DNA of 64,000 bases. Source: Drosophila pseudoobscura (taxonomy: Eukaryota; Arthropoda; Insecta; Diptera; Drosophilidae). Below the pieces are notes generated by a model. The model ran no database searches, was not told the DNA's origin, and saw only the letters and a list, made by a program, of their open reading frames with translations. This document shows, piece after piece, positions 24,022-36,196 of the stretch. Position 1 is the first letter of the stretch. Every line of letters starts with the position of its first letter. The stretch lies in assembly GCF_009870125.1 (NCBI RefSeq), contig NC_046683.1:43229869-43293868 (forward strand). The letters run 5' to 3'. The translations under genes and the position numbers were made by a program.

Positions 24022-26993
24022 CTAATCGAACTTCTCCTGATTGGGCATACAGATAAAGAACTTGGAGCACCACAGGTTGATGGACTGCGAGGTGTCCGCC
24101 AGCCACTTGACCGGATGGTGAATGGTCAGATAGTAGACCGGAATGCCGGACAGGATGATTATTGTGCCAATGCCCACTTCGTAGGGCGACTGCGAGCACG
24201 AGGATATCACCAGGAAGAGGCAAACGATCAGATAGATGATCGGCAGTGCCAGATTGACCCGTATGGGTCGCTCCGTCTTGGGCTGCTTGTAGCGCAGCCA
24301 CAGCAGACCCGACACCGAGATGAGCGTGAACAGGGCCTCCACGTAGCTGACGTAGTTGATCAGCACGTAGGTGTCCTTGATGAACAGCAGCAAGAGGGTG
24401 AGAACGCCCTTAGGAGAGGAGAGGAAAAGTTAGGAAAAGTTAAAAAACGGTTTGTGTATCGGGGAAGGATCAAGTGGGACTCAGACTCACCAGAAATATC
24501 AGCGATGGCACCGGGGTAAGACAATTGACATTGATGAGGGAAATGGCCGCCGGTAGGTGTCCGTTGCGGGCCCCCACGAAGAACAACCTGGACGATGCAA
24601 AGATGGCGCCATTGAGAGAGCCAAAAGTCGAACAGGCCACGGCAAAGGGCATCACCCAGGACATGTAGTCCAGCATCTTGTCCCCAAAGGTGACGGCCAC
24701 CGCGTCCGATGAGAGTATTTCGTCGGTGGACAGTACCGAGAAGTAAGCAACGTTCGTGACCAAGTAGATGATCGTCACTACCGGCATGGAGATGCAAATG
24801 GCCTTGGGGAGATTGCGGTAGGGATCCTTCAGCTCCTCCGTGACAAAGTTGAGGTAATTCCAACCGGAGTACGAGAAGAGGCCATTGTAGAACGCTAGGG
24901 CAATGTATCCCGGGGAAAGATTGCCCCCGCTGAACGGCTTGTCCCAGTGCTCTGTGTTGCCATCGGCCAAGTACCAGACGCCGGCGCCGACGATAACTAG
25001 AAGGGCCAACACCTTGGTGCCCGTGAATATGTCCGTCACACGTGTCACCCACTTGACATTGTAGCAGTTGATAACGGTGAGCACACCTAAGGGCAAGTGT
25101 CAATCACCATTAGTACACGATGGACGGCTTCGCTTATCTCTGCACAAACTTACATATCATGGCAGCCGCCAGCAGCTGTACGGCCTCGGCGGGCGCCTCG
25201 CAGGAGGGCCAGAAGGGCTTCAGAAGGTACTGGGCAAAGGTCAGGGCCGTGATCGCATTGCCCGTGGGCACCAGAATCAGCAGGGCGACCCATAGATAAA
25301 GGAAAGCAGGCAGTGGACCAAAGGCTGTGCCAATGTAGGCATAATCTCCTCCGGATTTTGGTATCATTGTGCCTAAAACGAGAGAGAAGAGATAAAATGA
25401 AAATCATGAAGAGAACTACATATATATCAGAGATAGTATAAGAGAGCCAGCTCTCGTTTCTTATCTGGCTGCGAGGGTTGTTCGAAAGATAATCAGCAAC
25501 TGATTTCAACAGTGGAGGTTCAACGTTCGGAAACCCAGCGAGAATCACATAGTTCCACTTAATTAAAATGCCTTTCATTGGGATTGAATCATTGCTGAAT
25601 CACGTGCGAGTCCCAATTTGTGGGGGCCAAACGAAACGACTGGAGCCTGGTCCGGCCGAAGATATTCAAAGAGGTATCTAGCCTTCTATTGATAAGGTTC
25701 ATTGATAATCAATATTATAAGACCTCCAAATACGAGTAAGTCTGGTGTCTGGTGTCTGGCAGATCTAACGAAAAATTTACGAAACTGGTTCTTAATCGAA
25801 GCGGCGGAATAAATGAAGTAAATATGAGCTGTATTTCTCTCTTATTTTGGGAATTGTTCGAATTCCAGGGTCTAATCTTCCGAGCGAGTGTTCACTGTAC
25901 CAAGAAGGGACCGGACCCACGTTAATTTGCTGCTTATTCAATGTTGTGTCTGGCTCTTATTCTTGTCTGCTTCTCCCCACCGGATTCGTCCCCCCTCCGG
26001 ATTCATTCAACAGAACAGCTTGTCGGGGAACTGATTTGATGTGTCCGTTGAAGAGGTCATCTTGATGAAGCTGAACTAATTTCCATTTTTAAAATGAGTC
26101 TCCCGCGAAATTGCTCCGGGTTCCCGTACCTATATTACTGTGAGTATTCCCTCTCTCGTTGATCGTTTCATAGTACAGATGATTCCTTACTCTCTTGGAA
26201 GTCTTGGAACCAGGGGTGGGTAAAAAGGGGCGATGTACAGTGTAGAGTGTAACATTAAAGATTCGATTGTACGAATAGTAACAGGTTACAGGTTACAGGT
26301 CTGTTTAGCCTCAACCTCATTTGCCGATTTGAGTTAACCTCAGCGTTTTAATGAATGCTCGTTCTTGATCCAGTTGTTATGCGTGCCTCACCTCACCCTC
26401 ACCCTCACCCTCACTCAACCCAGGTGGCTACCACGTTTGTCTTACACTCATTTCAGCTATGTAAACAATCCCATCCCCCTCTCGTCTACGACAGACTACT
26501 CCACTTTCCATATGCTGACCCATAATGTGCTGTCATCAGCCAGAACCAATAACTGCCAGCAACGCAGAAACGATGACCGGGCGTGGGCTTACAAGCACAC
26601 GAGTATTATCAAAAATAACAACAGCAACTACAACAAAAAGGAAAGCCTTTACATGGAGGGTCGGGGCCATTACTCACCCAGTTCCGCATAGCACAGGGCG
26701 CCGACCATGCTGAGAACACCACATAGCACCCAGACGATAAGCGATTGTCCAATTGAGCCGGAGAGCTTGAGCACACCTTTGGGGCTGACGAAGATGCCGG
26801 AGCCCACGATGACACCCACGATGATGGCCACCCCATCGAGCAGACCGATCTGCTTCTTGAGCTTCACCCCGGAGCCCTGGCTGTCGCTGTCCGCGGAGGA
26901 CTGGTTCTCCCGGTCGCGGCTCGGCTGCTCGGCGGGAGGCATCTCGAAGATTTGTCGGGGTATAAGAGAATCGCTCGCCTGAATACGCGCCAT
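24022..26993 (-). CDS. mnd: LAT-type amino-acid transporter (APC superfamily), minidiscs-like
   Basis: Four exons (26678-26993, 25154-25372, 24491-25086, 24022-24408) join in frame to 505 residues. The ATG at 26993 gives a cytosolic N-terminus and then [23 protein letters not shown], the first transmembrane helix with the GSGIF substrate motif of light-chain transporters. [15 protein letters not shown] spans the exon 1/2 junction. The third exon holds [26 protein letters not shown], and the last holds several more helices ending PNQEKFD. About twelve membrane segments are expected. The family exchanges large neutral amino acids as a heterodimer with a CD98-type heavy chain. Minidiscs is my best match from sequence style and gene neighbourhood; JhI-21, genderblind or sobremesa are the alternatives. 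Intron 1 (25373-26677) is 1.3 kb and contains no gene. Confidence 0.82.
25373..26677 (-). other. mnd intron 1
   Basis: A GTGAGT donor (minus) pairs with a TTTTAG acceptor. The intron includes a CACCCT hexamer tandem at about 26390-26417 and an AGGTTACAGGTTACAGGT tandem near 26281. No coding frame is supported. Confidence 0.7.
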
Positions 26994-29900
26994 TTTACAC
27001 ACAACTTTGGTTTTGGGTTCTCTCAAGACAGAGACTTGAGTTAGGGGTTGCTGGTAGGGTTAAGGGTAAGGTAGGGTTCTTGAATCCCTCTAGGGGTTCC
27101 TGTTTCTCTCAGCGATGGTTATTGGTTTTTGTTTTTGTTTTATTATTATTTTTATTTTTATGTTAGCTTTTGTAAGACCATTGCTTTTATCGTTTTCCAG
27201 TGGGATCTTGCGTATCAGCACGGTTTCAGCGTGCTCTGTGCCAGCGTGGAGCGTGGAGCTCGTCCGTCGATTCGAATACAGTTCTTTTTATTTCGCGCTC
27301 TTCCACATGCTTTTATTCAGTTTTTCAGTTTTATTTTGTACTCGCGCGCACACACACACTACACTCCACTCCACTCTCGCACATGTACATATGTCTGGTG
27401 TATGGTGTATGCGGTCCGGCGTATGGAAATGTGGCTTATCGGAAACACACGTGGTGTCTTTCAAAGGGGAAGAGTTCGCTGAAGAGTCATCTTCGAGGGC
27501 CTCTGTCCTCTGTCACTATGGATATCAACTAAAAAACAAACGAAAAACAACGTGCAGGCCTCGATGAACAATGTATTTATTTGTAAATAAACTTCGATAA
27601 TGTCATGCCGGGTAGACGTCGACCGCTCCATGCACGCGCTCTGTTCAAAGTAAGTTTGGAATTCATTTTTAGCCCCCTTTATGAAGCGGGTCTGGGTCTG
27701 TCTGGCTGTCGGTCCTCTGCTCTGCCGCGCCGCGCTCTTTGCTGTGCTCAGAGCGCGGCAAGCCTAACTATGGCTTTGCATTTGGCGCTTTTTCACGACG
27801 TCGACAGCTGCGGCGCTGCGTTGCTGCGGTGCGTGGCTCTCTCCAGGTGCTCTCTCACTATCTCTCTCTCTTTACCTGCCGCTCCATATTATGGCTATCC
27901 TATCTCTGTGTGTATGGATGGTGTATGGCACCGCATCGCCCTGGCAGAGGCCTATGCTACCGACTCTCCTCTGCCGCATGATGCAAGAACCAGCTACCAT
28001 TTCAATAGACCTCGCCTCAGACCCGGCCAGAGAAGGAAAGTTTGGAAAGCCAAAAATACTTGAGGCCGCAGCACGTGCGGCGGCGGCCGAAGAGAAGTTT
28101 CTTCGCTCCGCTGTCTCTTCAGACGACGGGATTCACTCTTTGAGTGTCTGTTAGTCAACGACCTTTAATATGATATAAATGGAATGTTGATTTTGGCATT
28201 TGGCGTCTAATCTGCCAGAAAATTGTTTGCTGTTTTACGGGATTGATTTGTTGAATGCTTTTATGGGACAAACAGGGTTTTTAAAACTTGCCAATTGCTT
28301 CGGCCAACAATCAATAATCAGTCGGAATGATCGACTATAATTGCCAGATTTCTGCTTTATTACCGCAAAGAAGAAGGTAAGAATCTCTAAGTATTCATAT
28401 TTACAGGAAGATAGTCTTATAGTAGTCAGATCTTATTATTCCAATAAAAAGCAACGTAAGGGAAGTAGGAAGTAAGCGCCTTTGTGGCTAGTCGAGGAAT
28501 CAAATTTCGACTATTAACCATATTTATGGCTTTCACTTATGAGTGAGGTCTTTGATTAATGCGATATCTATCCTAACTATGATCGCCCCGTATGGGGCTT
28601 CGCTAAACATCTTGTGTTGCTCATTTTCCCGAAAACGCTTGTCACTGATTAGCCCAACAGATTCGGAAGTCTTTTACACGCAATACATAGTATGAGTGTG
28701 GGCATGTGCACATAGTACACATATTTGTGGGACTTTTGTTAAACACTTGAGCGGATTATCATGAATAAGGTTGGATTAGAGGAGCACAGGGAAACAGAGG
28801 AACGGACCCAAACCAAACAGAGCCAGGCGCGTGCATTTGACATTTCAAACTGTGATAATTCAATTGTGGGCTGTGTACTATTAGTAGCCCGACGAATATC
28901 TGGATTAGCTAGCTCCTCGATCAGAGCTCTCCCGTCATAAAAAACGAACACAACTAATAAACAAAATAAGTGTAGCGCCTCTGCAGGCTATACATAGTAT
29001 CTGTGCTCCTCTGGTAATCTAATTGTAAGAGACACACACACACACACACGCAGAGCGGGATTTTGTCCAGTGTCCGCGTCCGCGTTCGCGTCCGCAACCG
29101 TAACCGCATTTATATATGTACATACATAGGTATGTTTGTGTGTGTGTGTGTATTTATGTAGAGTGGGTTCGGGCCCCCGTTTGCAGTTGATTAACTGTGA
29201 TTTCGTGTGACTTTTATTGTTGTCGGGTTTATTTTACGTTATTTTTTTTCAAGTTTTGCGCGCCACTCACACATCGAAGTCCACAGAATATATGCTCATG
29301 TGGAAGGAAGGAGAAATATGATGGATCACTTCCATATGCAATTTTCGTTAATATTTTCTGTGTCGCTTTCATTATGCCACGAGTCATGTGTTTTCATGAT
29401 CAACATTTATAGTGTAACATAAATTTGGATATATGTATGTATGCCCATATGTATGTATTTTATTGTTAAATTTAATCTATTTTTTTTTTTTGTAAAAAGA
29501 TCCTTCAGAAATCAGAAACAACTCTCGTGGAACGCAACACCGGAATATTGTATCTAAAAAAAACGTACTGCTTGCGCGCCCCAAGAGATTTACTTGTGCG
29601 AGTATCCCGCTCTATGGAGAACCATAGAGAACCAGACGCACTCAAAACCCGAATCGGACTGAATCTGATTTTCATCGGCGGGGCATGCACTACCGAAAAG
29701 CTTTAATAAAATAATAAAACAACAAAATAAACACAAATATGTAAATCCAAAAATGTGTTGTTTTTGTCGGACAATTGTTTCACTTTGTGTGGGGGGCACT
29801 GTGTGTGTGTGGGTGAGGTGAATGATAGCGGACAAAAACAAAAAACATACATATGTGCATAAGGAAGTGTAAGTGCCAGTGTCTATGGCACAGCTCTCCC

Positions 29901-30177
29901 TATCAATGCACGCATGCCCCATGCCCCCTCATGCACCTTAAGAGCGAGGACAGCCCCAAGAGTTCGAAGAGAGAGTGCAGTATTCGCCTCTAACTATCTT
30001 AGTTCTGACGGATAACGTTCTAACGGATAACGCCTGAAATATACGACCCCCCCACGAGAAGCACTTAGGCCATTGCTCCCTTAATACATTAAGACAGAGC
30101 TTATCCTTTACACTCATATGTATTGTCTATTTATGTACATATACTCGAACAGCACGTAATCAGTTCTAGCACCTGCA
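26994..30177. other. Upstream region of mnd and 3' flank of CG5114
   Basis: This is more than 3 kb without a supported gene. It should contain the mnd 5' UTR and promoter, which I could not place. It holds CT/CA-rich simple sequence, a (CA)n run at about 29033-29049, a TG run near 29137-29150, and a 14-base near-duplication CTGACGGATAACGTTCTAAC/GGATAACGCC at about 30005-30035. Frames at 27115-28154 are low-complexity. Confidence 0.5.
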
Positions 30178-31600
30178 TTAATCGCCTAGCGGCGGAACCT
30201 TAAATATCTTGGCTGTAGTGTCCTCGGATACGGTCAACAGCAGGCTGTCCAGAGGCTTGTAGGCCAATTCGTAGATGTGACAGAAGTGTCCGGTGAGGGT
30301 AAACTTCAGGCTGCCCGTGCGGGCATCGAAAGCATTCAGATTGCCGTTCGATGTGGCCGCCATGATAGTGCTGTCGTTCAGCCATTTGATTCTGAAAAGG
30401 TCACGTAAAACATTAGCAAAATTAAGCAACTAGCGGTCGCTGTCGGACAGGGCATGAAAGTCACCTAAGGACGCCATCGTTGGGCACTGGATTCTCGCAG
30501 ACAGTGCGCAGCGAATACTTTGAGTAGTCCCATATGGATATGTGACCGTCCAGCGAGCCGCAGGCAAAGAGCTTCAAGTCCGAAGAAGCGGGAGCAAAGG
30601 CAATGCACTCGATGCCGTGCTCCGACTGCACAACACTGACGGGTCCACTGTTGGTGCAGAATAGCATTTTTCCTAAAATTGTGATTCGGTTAGAATAGAG
30701 AGCCTAGTCGCATAATCGCTATCCAATTGGTTTCTTACCTCCGCCCTCGGCGCAGATGTAGAAGGGAGAGTCGAGTTCACAGGCCACCACTGCGTGGGTG
30801 ACCTCACCGAAGCCCATCGGGTGCTGCTCGTTCACCTCCATGAGCACCTGGCAGGTTTTCAGGTCCCAGAGCTTGACGGCGCCATTCATATAGGCCGTTA
30901 GCAGTTTCTTCCCGTCGCCGCTCAGTTCTCCGGACTCGCAGCGCGCCCCCTGACCGGCAAGGATTTTGCAATCTCCGCTGGGAATGCGCCAGACGTACAC
31001 CTCGCCGCTGTCGCTGCCCGCCAGGAGCACATGGGCACCGCGATGCCAGAAGAGCCACGACATGTCGGACATGGAGTATTCCCAGACCTTGGTCAGAATG
31101 GGGCGCTCCTCGCGCTGCTCGCTCACTTTGAAGACATTGATCTCACCGGCAAGATCTCCCGTTACCAGGTAAGCGCCATCGTGGCTGAAGTGCGCCTCGG
31201 TGATGGTGTCCTTGTGTTCGGTGATCTTGTAGAGCACCTCGCTGTTGCTCGTGTCCCAAACAAAGGCTAAATCGTCCTCGCTGCCCGTCACCGCCCAATT
31301 GTAGTGCGGATGCAGGCTGCAGGCGAAGACCGGTGCTGTATGGTTGCGGAACGTGAGTACCGCCTCGTCTATTATGTTCGCAATGCGCTCTCGGTCCCGG
31401 ATAGACTCCTCATCCATTTCATATTCATCGTCTTCGTCGTGAAGTCCCAGACGTGCCTCCAGCTGCTCCAGCGTCACCTCCTCCAAGTCATCGTCCTCGT
31501 CCAGAGACGGCGCTGCATTCGCGTCTAGCTCGATCTCCTCCAGTATCTCATCGTCGTCGTCTTCAAAGTCCGGACGATGCGGTGGCGTATTGTCGCGCAT
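30178..31600 (-). CDS. CG5114: AAMP-like WD40-repeat protein
   Basis: Three exons (30739-31600, 30465-30672, 30178-30391) join in frame to 427 residues; human AAMP has about 434. The first 80 residues are strongly acidic (EDDDDEILEEIELD, then DEDDDLEEVTLEQLEARLG), as in AAMP. WD40 blades follow, such as FRNHTAPVFACSLHPHYNWA, GSEDDLAFVWDT, GDLAGEINVF, AGSDSGEVYVWRIP, GAVKLWDLKTCQVLM, CGSLDGHISIWDYSKY and TVSEDTTAKIFKVP at the end. A beta-propeller scaffold is expected, and the yeast relative Sqt1 is a ribosomal-protein chaperone. That role here is inferred only from the family. The promoter is TATA-less. Confidence 0.87.
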
Positions 31601-31649
31601 AGTCGGCTTTTATTGTTAATTGTATCAAAATTGTTTTAAACAAATGTCA

Positions 31650-31735
31650 ACAACACGTGCTCAGTCCGACCCTCAGATATATACCGAAAATGCATCACAA
31701 ATTTCAAAATATACCGTAAATATACTGGCGAAATA
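31650..31735 (-). promoter_or_regulatory. CG5114 Motif 6-type promoter
   Basis: On the minus strand, GGTATATTTTG and CGGTATATATCTGAGGGTCG precede the ATG (31600) by about 70-130 bases. A CACGTG lies at 31652-31657. This repeats the composite seen before Prosbeta2 and mRpL39. Confidence 0.55.
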
Positions 31736-32149
31736 TTTGTAGTCAAGTTGCATCATATTCCTCGTTTTTGATATTCGGTGGAATATTACTGGCTAGCTAA
31801 GACCGTCAGCTCCAAACTCATAATTTTATCCGATTATTAAATCAATTTCCTACACGACTGGCTTATTTTAAATTCTCATCTTTATTGAATTATTTTTAAA
31901 ATAAGGCTTAAACAAAAACGGTTGACAACAATTTCCACAAAATGCATTTCTTCAAAACGACAACTACACATTTTATGCATATTAACTACATTTGCATGTA
32001 ATTACCAAGAGCGACACCTGAGGGGGAAATGTGTTCGTTCGTGCCTTTTTTTCATATAATCCCCATGGAAGCGGTAGTGTGAAAAACCTCCGTTATCCAC
32101 TTTTTGACATGCCTTTTTCCGATATTTTTGAAAAAAATCTCAATTTTAT

Positions 32150-32265
32150 TGGCAGAAAATCAGAAATTCAATGCTGATCACAAATTAGTATTCGAAGTGG
32201 CCTGGAACATGGGTCTAAATGGCATTTATACACGGTTTCTACATTGGTGTATTGGACAGGAGGGT
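32150..32265 (+). pseudogene. Possible glycogen-synthase-like exon relic
   Basis: The open segment reads KLVFEVAWNMGLNGIYT. This resembles the conserved N-terminal nucleotide-binding motif of animal glycogen synthase (FEVAW-x(4)-K-x-GGIYT), with gaps and lost glycine. It starts after a TTGGCAG acceptor-like site and ends before GAGG|GTAATT, a donor-like site. No other glycogen synthase motif follows in any frame. It could be a relic of a duplicated exon or chance similarity. Confidence 0.25.
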
Positions 32266-32345
32266 AATTCAATAAAGCGTCTTAAAATATACATTAAAAT
32301 ATAAGAAAATACCATGAAAAGTATAAGCACTTGCAAGGTGTATAA

Positions 32346-32400
32346 GCTAGACATGGTGGCAAGAAAATCAGACCGACTCTCAGAAATATACCGTAAATAA
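32346..32400 (-). promoter_or_regulatory. Orphan promoter composite
   Basis: On the minus strand this reads ACGGTATATTTCTGAGAGTC then GGTCTGA, the same composite as at the housekeeping promoters. The nearest minus-strand gene downstream is CG5114, about 750 bases away and with its own copy. A further ATTCCGTAAATATACC lies near 32486. Confidence 0.4.
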
Positions 32401-32991
32401 ATTAAAATAATTTATCGTAAATAAATCATAAATTTCCGTGAAGGGTATTAAACAAAATCAGTTTTAAAAAGTATTATATACCCATATTCCGTAAATATAC
32501 CTTCAACTCAAACTTGGGCCGGCAACTACGTAACCTCCGTTGCCAAAACAGCAATTTTATAGCTAGATCTGGCTATTTTTAGAGCGCGATATTCAAATTA
32601 TTTGCAAGAAATGTGGTTATTTAAATATGTGTATTTAGCTGTTTTACTACTGACGAATTTATACTATTACGAATATATTTTATTAATAAAAACATCATTT
32701 GTTGTTAAAGTGTTGTTATGTGCAATTGGCATCCTGCAAAGTTAACCTCGTCTTGTTTAAATACTCTACAGCCGTAACGTTCAAGTAACGTTACGTCGTT
32801 GCTTACGTGGGAAACAGTGCGGGAAAACATGAAAAGTACGCGGGATATTTAAAATGTTGTTTGTTAAAGGGCTTATTCTTTTCTGAAACAACTAATAATT
32901 GGATTTAGCAAAGATAGATTTATTTCAAAGTAGGACAACAGACAAACAGTTTTTTGGTATGGCTTTCTTATCTACGTCTTTCCGAACGATG

Positions 32992-34954
32992 CTACTTTGT
33001 AACAACCAATGCCTGCATTTCCTTGACCCTTTCCTGGAGTTCCTCCATGGTCGGCAGATTCCCCCAGTCGCATTTAGAGTTACATTTATCTGCATCCGCT
33101 TCGGTCTTAGTGATCATTGCGTTTAGGCCACTCAGACGGTCTCGCAGACGTTGCTCCAGTCCTCCGATGCTGTCTAACAGGAGCTGTTCGTAGGTCTGGT
33201 TCTTGGGACGGAGTTCACTCAGCTTTGCCTCCAGCGCTTCCAAGCTGTGGGTCATATTTTTTAATGACTCCGATGGCTCTTCAGGAACCATGGCCAATTG
33301 CTGGTTCACATCATCCTGTCTCTGCTTGGTCATAAAATCTTTGACTTTTTGCTTTACCGTTTCTATAGCTTTCAGATGTTCTGGCCAATTTGGTGACTTT
33401 AAAAGTTCCATTATCTCTGGAGCTTTATCATTAATTTCCTTCATTTGTTTTTCTAGTTGGCTTACTTTTGCCGATTGATCGTCGATATTTCCTTTCTTCT
33501 GACTTGGACAAAACTCTCCGCACAAAGAAGCCATTTTTCGGATATTTGCCTCCTCATCGTTCAGCAAGCCTTTCGCACTTATTAGATTTGCGTTCGCTTT
33601 AGTCAGTCTATCCTGAAGAGAGTCAGCTGTCTCGATTGACTCTGGCAGGCCGTCACTTAATTTCAAGTCTTTCAATATCTTTGCTATATTTTCCATATCT
33701 TTTTTCTGATTCGGACAACACCTTTTTGTGCTCTCAGAAGCTGGACTGCCATGCAAAGCGTCTAGACTTTGCAAAAGCTTCACTTGATCTGACCTATCCA
33801 TCTCCAAGGCCTCTTGCTTGTCGATCAAGTTTGTCAATTGTGCCGTCAGATCGGAGCTATTTGCTTCAAGCTTTTCCAAATTTTCTTCCATCTCAACTTG
33901 GAAAGTATTATATTGGTCAGACCAGGCGGGGCAGCACTTTCCTACGGAACGATTAACCTTTGCTGCTCCCTTGGCTAGCGCAAGGCTCAGGTACTCCAAT
34001 CTCGTCTTTAGATTATCAAAGTCGGAGCCGATATACCCCGTGGACTGCGCTCTCTTGTAGGGCTCTATACCGTTTAATTGCAGCAAGAAATCGATGCCAT
34101 CGTGGACTACTTCCACCCGATCGCGGATGGGCTCGTAGGGACAGCATTTTCTATGTATGTGACGCTCGATCTTACCCACAATTATCAACATTTTCTTGAT
34201 TAGTTTATCCAGAGCTAGACTTCCATTGATCTGCTGATTAATCCATATTCCGATTTCGGTATTCCCATTGCAGCTGGAAGTCGAAGGGTAAGCCAATGTT
34301 GATGAAATTTCATTGGATGTCGTCGTCAGTTGTGTCGTGGGTTGTCTTGTTGGTGTTGGAGTCGGTGTCGGTGTCGCTTTGGGGTCCAATTTTCGATAGC
34401 ACATTACTGACTTTCGGAGGTGGAGCAACCCCCACAGATTGATCGTAATGGCGTTGTCGGACTCCTTGATGATGGGCAGGAATTTCTCGACCAGGAAAAG
34501 GTTCCTCACCTCCATCTCCCACTCGGCCACAGCTACCCAGAACTCTAATAGATCTTTTTTACTGAGGCCCGGAGGTATGCATTTGGCCTTCTTGTAATCA
34601 TCCTTGAAGTGACTGTTATCGTGAGCATACTTCATTGAATCCACGTTCACGTTGTCAAAATCCTCGTAGTCGGGCGGCGAATCCCAGATGAGGTGGCACA
34701 ACATAAGAATCTTGACGCAGTACTCAAATTTCTGTGATTGGTTCAAGCTTCTGGGCTCCAGACTGGAGACCTTTTTGCTCGAAACTTTGGTTTCTTTGGC
34801 TACCAAAACCAAGAGGAGCACCAAATAGCCTTTTCGAACCTGCTGGAGGTGGTTTCTTAGTAAGTCTCATTGCGTTCTGCTTCTGGGGCCTATTTACCAT
34901 GACGTGACTGCATGCCTGGGCCTGTTTCTTTGATTTACACCTGATTGCTTTCAT
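32992..34954 (-). CDS. Secreted coiled-coil protein with CCP-marked repeats, family not recognised
   Basis: Two exons (34898-34954 and 32992-34839) join across a 58-base intron. The product is 634 residues from the ATG at 34954, or 616 from the in-frame ATG at 34900. The latter gives MVRKGYLVLLLVLVA, a textbook signal peptide; the longer form adds a basic stretch ahead of it. A Thr/Pro stretch (PTPTPTPTRQPTT) lies near residue 155. From about residue 200 the chain is heptad-rich and charged, interrupted by a cysteine motif: KCCP 233, KCCP 303, RCCP 375, FCP 444, then CNSKC near 587 (short-form numbering). Spacing is 70, 72 and 69 residues, and the last gap is about two periods, so about six units are implied. 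I do not recognise the family. Secretion and disulfide-linked coiled coils are inferred. Confidence 0.75.
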
Positions 34955-34979
34955 TCTCTGGTCTATTGATGCTCGAGAT

Positions 34980-35012
34980 GCCCCTCAACTCAACTCAACT
35001 CAACCTTTTATA
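34980..35012 (-). promoter_or_regulatory. TATA box of the coiled-coil gene
   Basis: TATAAAAG on the minus strand starts at 35012. A start site about 31 bases on (near 34981) leaves a leader of only about 27 bases before the ATG at 34954. This supports that ATG being in the mRNA. A GTTGA tandem (GAGTTGAGTTGAGTTGAG) fills the gap. Confidence 0.6.
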
Positions 35013-36100
35013 ATTCAATTTGAAATACCGGGGTACCTTGGGGTGGGTGCCAGCGGAACCTGCTCTATTGTTACCCTCTTCTAGGGACTGTTACTTCGTT
35101 TCGATTTCGGTTTCGGTTTCGGGTTCGGTTCTCACGGTTCCTTCCGTGCGTGTCCTGCGCGTGAGCAGCGTACGCATGGAGCATGTCCTCGCCGTAAGGA
35201 AGGAAATGATTAGGGGAAGCGATCGGGAGATACTCGTATATAGTGTTTACCTGCTGCGGAGGGTAATTGTAGGGGTTTGCTTATTGATAAGAACCTTTAT
35301 CATTGCTAACTGTTCCCCCATCCCATCGCCTATGAACTGCAGGGTGCAGTGTATATCGATATTTGTTTCTGAATCGTTTCCACTGATTTTGTCCTATTCG
35401 TAAATAGTCCCGCATCTGATTGACTTGGTCATGAGCGAACGGTCATTAAACTTCATTTCCAAAGGGGCGTAAAGTGGTCTTCTACATACACATACACATG
35501 CATATACATGCATACATGGCGGTACATACAAATGTACATATGTATGTATGTAGGTATGTATATAGAAATATCAATGCTTGGCGAATGCATATAAGAATGG
35601 AGAATGCGCTTGTGTGCGGCTGTGAGGGACGTTTCTTGTTTTGGGGTCCGCGAGATCGTTAAAAACGAGTCACAGTCTTAGGGCAAGAGTGGGGGGGGAG
35701 TGCGAGGTGCGGCGGACCCTGGAGATGCTGTTGTTGCTGCTGCTGCTGCTGTTGTTGCTGCTGTACGAGTACGTGCGTGTAGAAGAAGATTAAATGGAAA
35801 CAAATCTCACACACAAATAAACACTATTGGGAAGAGTTTTGAACATTGTTGACCCGCCAAGGCAGAGATACGAATGACCTGAAGCAAACAGAAAAGAAGA
35901 GGCAGTTACAGAGACAGAGAGAGAGAGGGGGAAAAAGGTGATAAACATAAAAATGGGTAGCCCAGTGACTTGAGATAACAAAAAAGGGCCTCGGGGACGC
36001 ATTCCCCTTCCCCTCCATCTTCTCCTTCTCGTTCTCGCGTTCCGGCATAAATGCATTATACATCCACATGATAACGAACACACAAACAAACCAGAGACAG
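35013..36100. other. Intergenic, simple-sequence-rich
   Basis: It contains TTTCGGTTTCGG repeats (about 35100-35130), TACATA-type repeats (35485-35560) and a CTG/TTG trinucleotide tract (35727-35762). No gene is supported. Confidence 0.6.
35727..35762. repeat. CTG/TTG trinucleotide tract
   Basis: About twelve units of CTG mixed with TTG lie in tandem. They are not inside a recognised coding frame. Confidence 0.85.
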
Positions 36101-36124
36101 TGTGTGTGTGTGTGTGTGTGTGTG
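36100..36124. repeat. (TG)n microsatellite
   Basis: About twelve uninterrupted TG units. It lies about 75 bases before a TATA/initiator pair on the plus strand. Confidence 0.9.
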
Positions 36125-36196
36125 CATGTTGCATGTTGCTTATCTCCATTTACGCGGCGCGGCGTCAACGTCAGCGCAGGCCGCTGCGACTTCTTG

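Larger units (their letters stand above)
31740..32991. other. Gap between CG5114 and the coiled-coil gene
   Basis: AT-rich. It contains a protein-like fragment at 32150-32265, an orphan promoter composite at 32346-32400, and a Su(H)-like CGTGGGAA at about 32806. Otherwise nothing is recognised. Confidence 0.5.
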
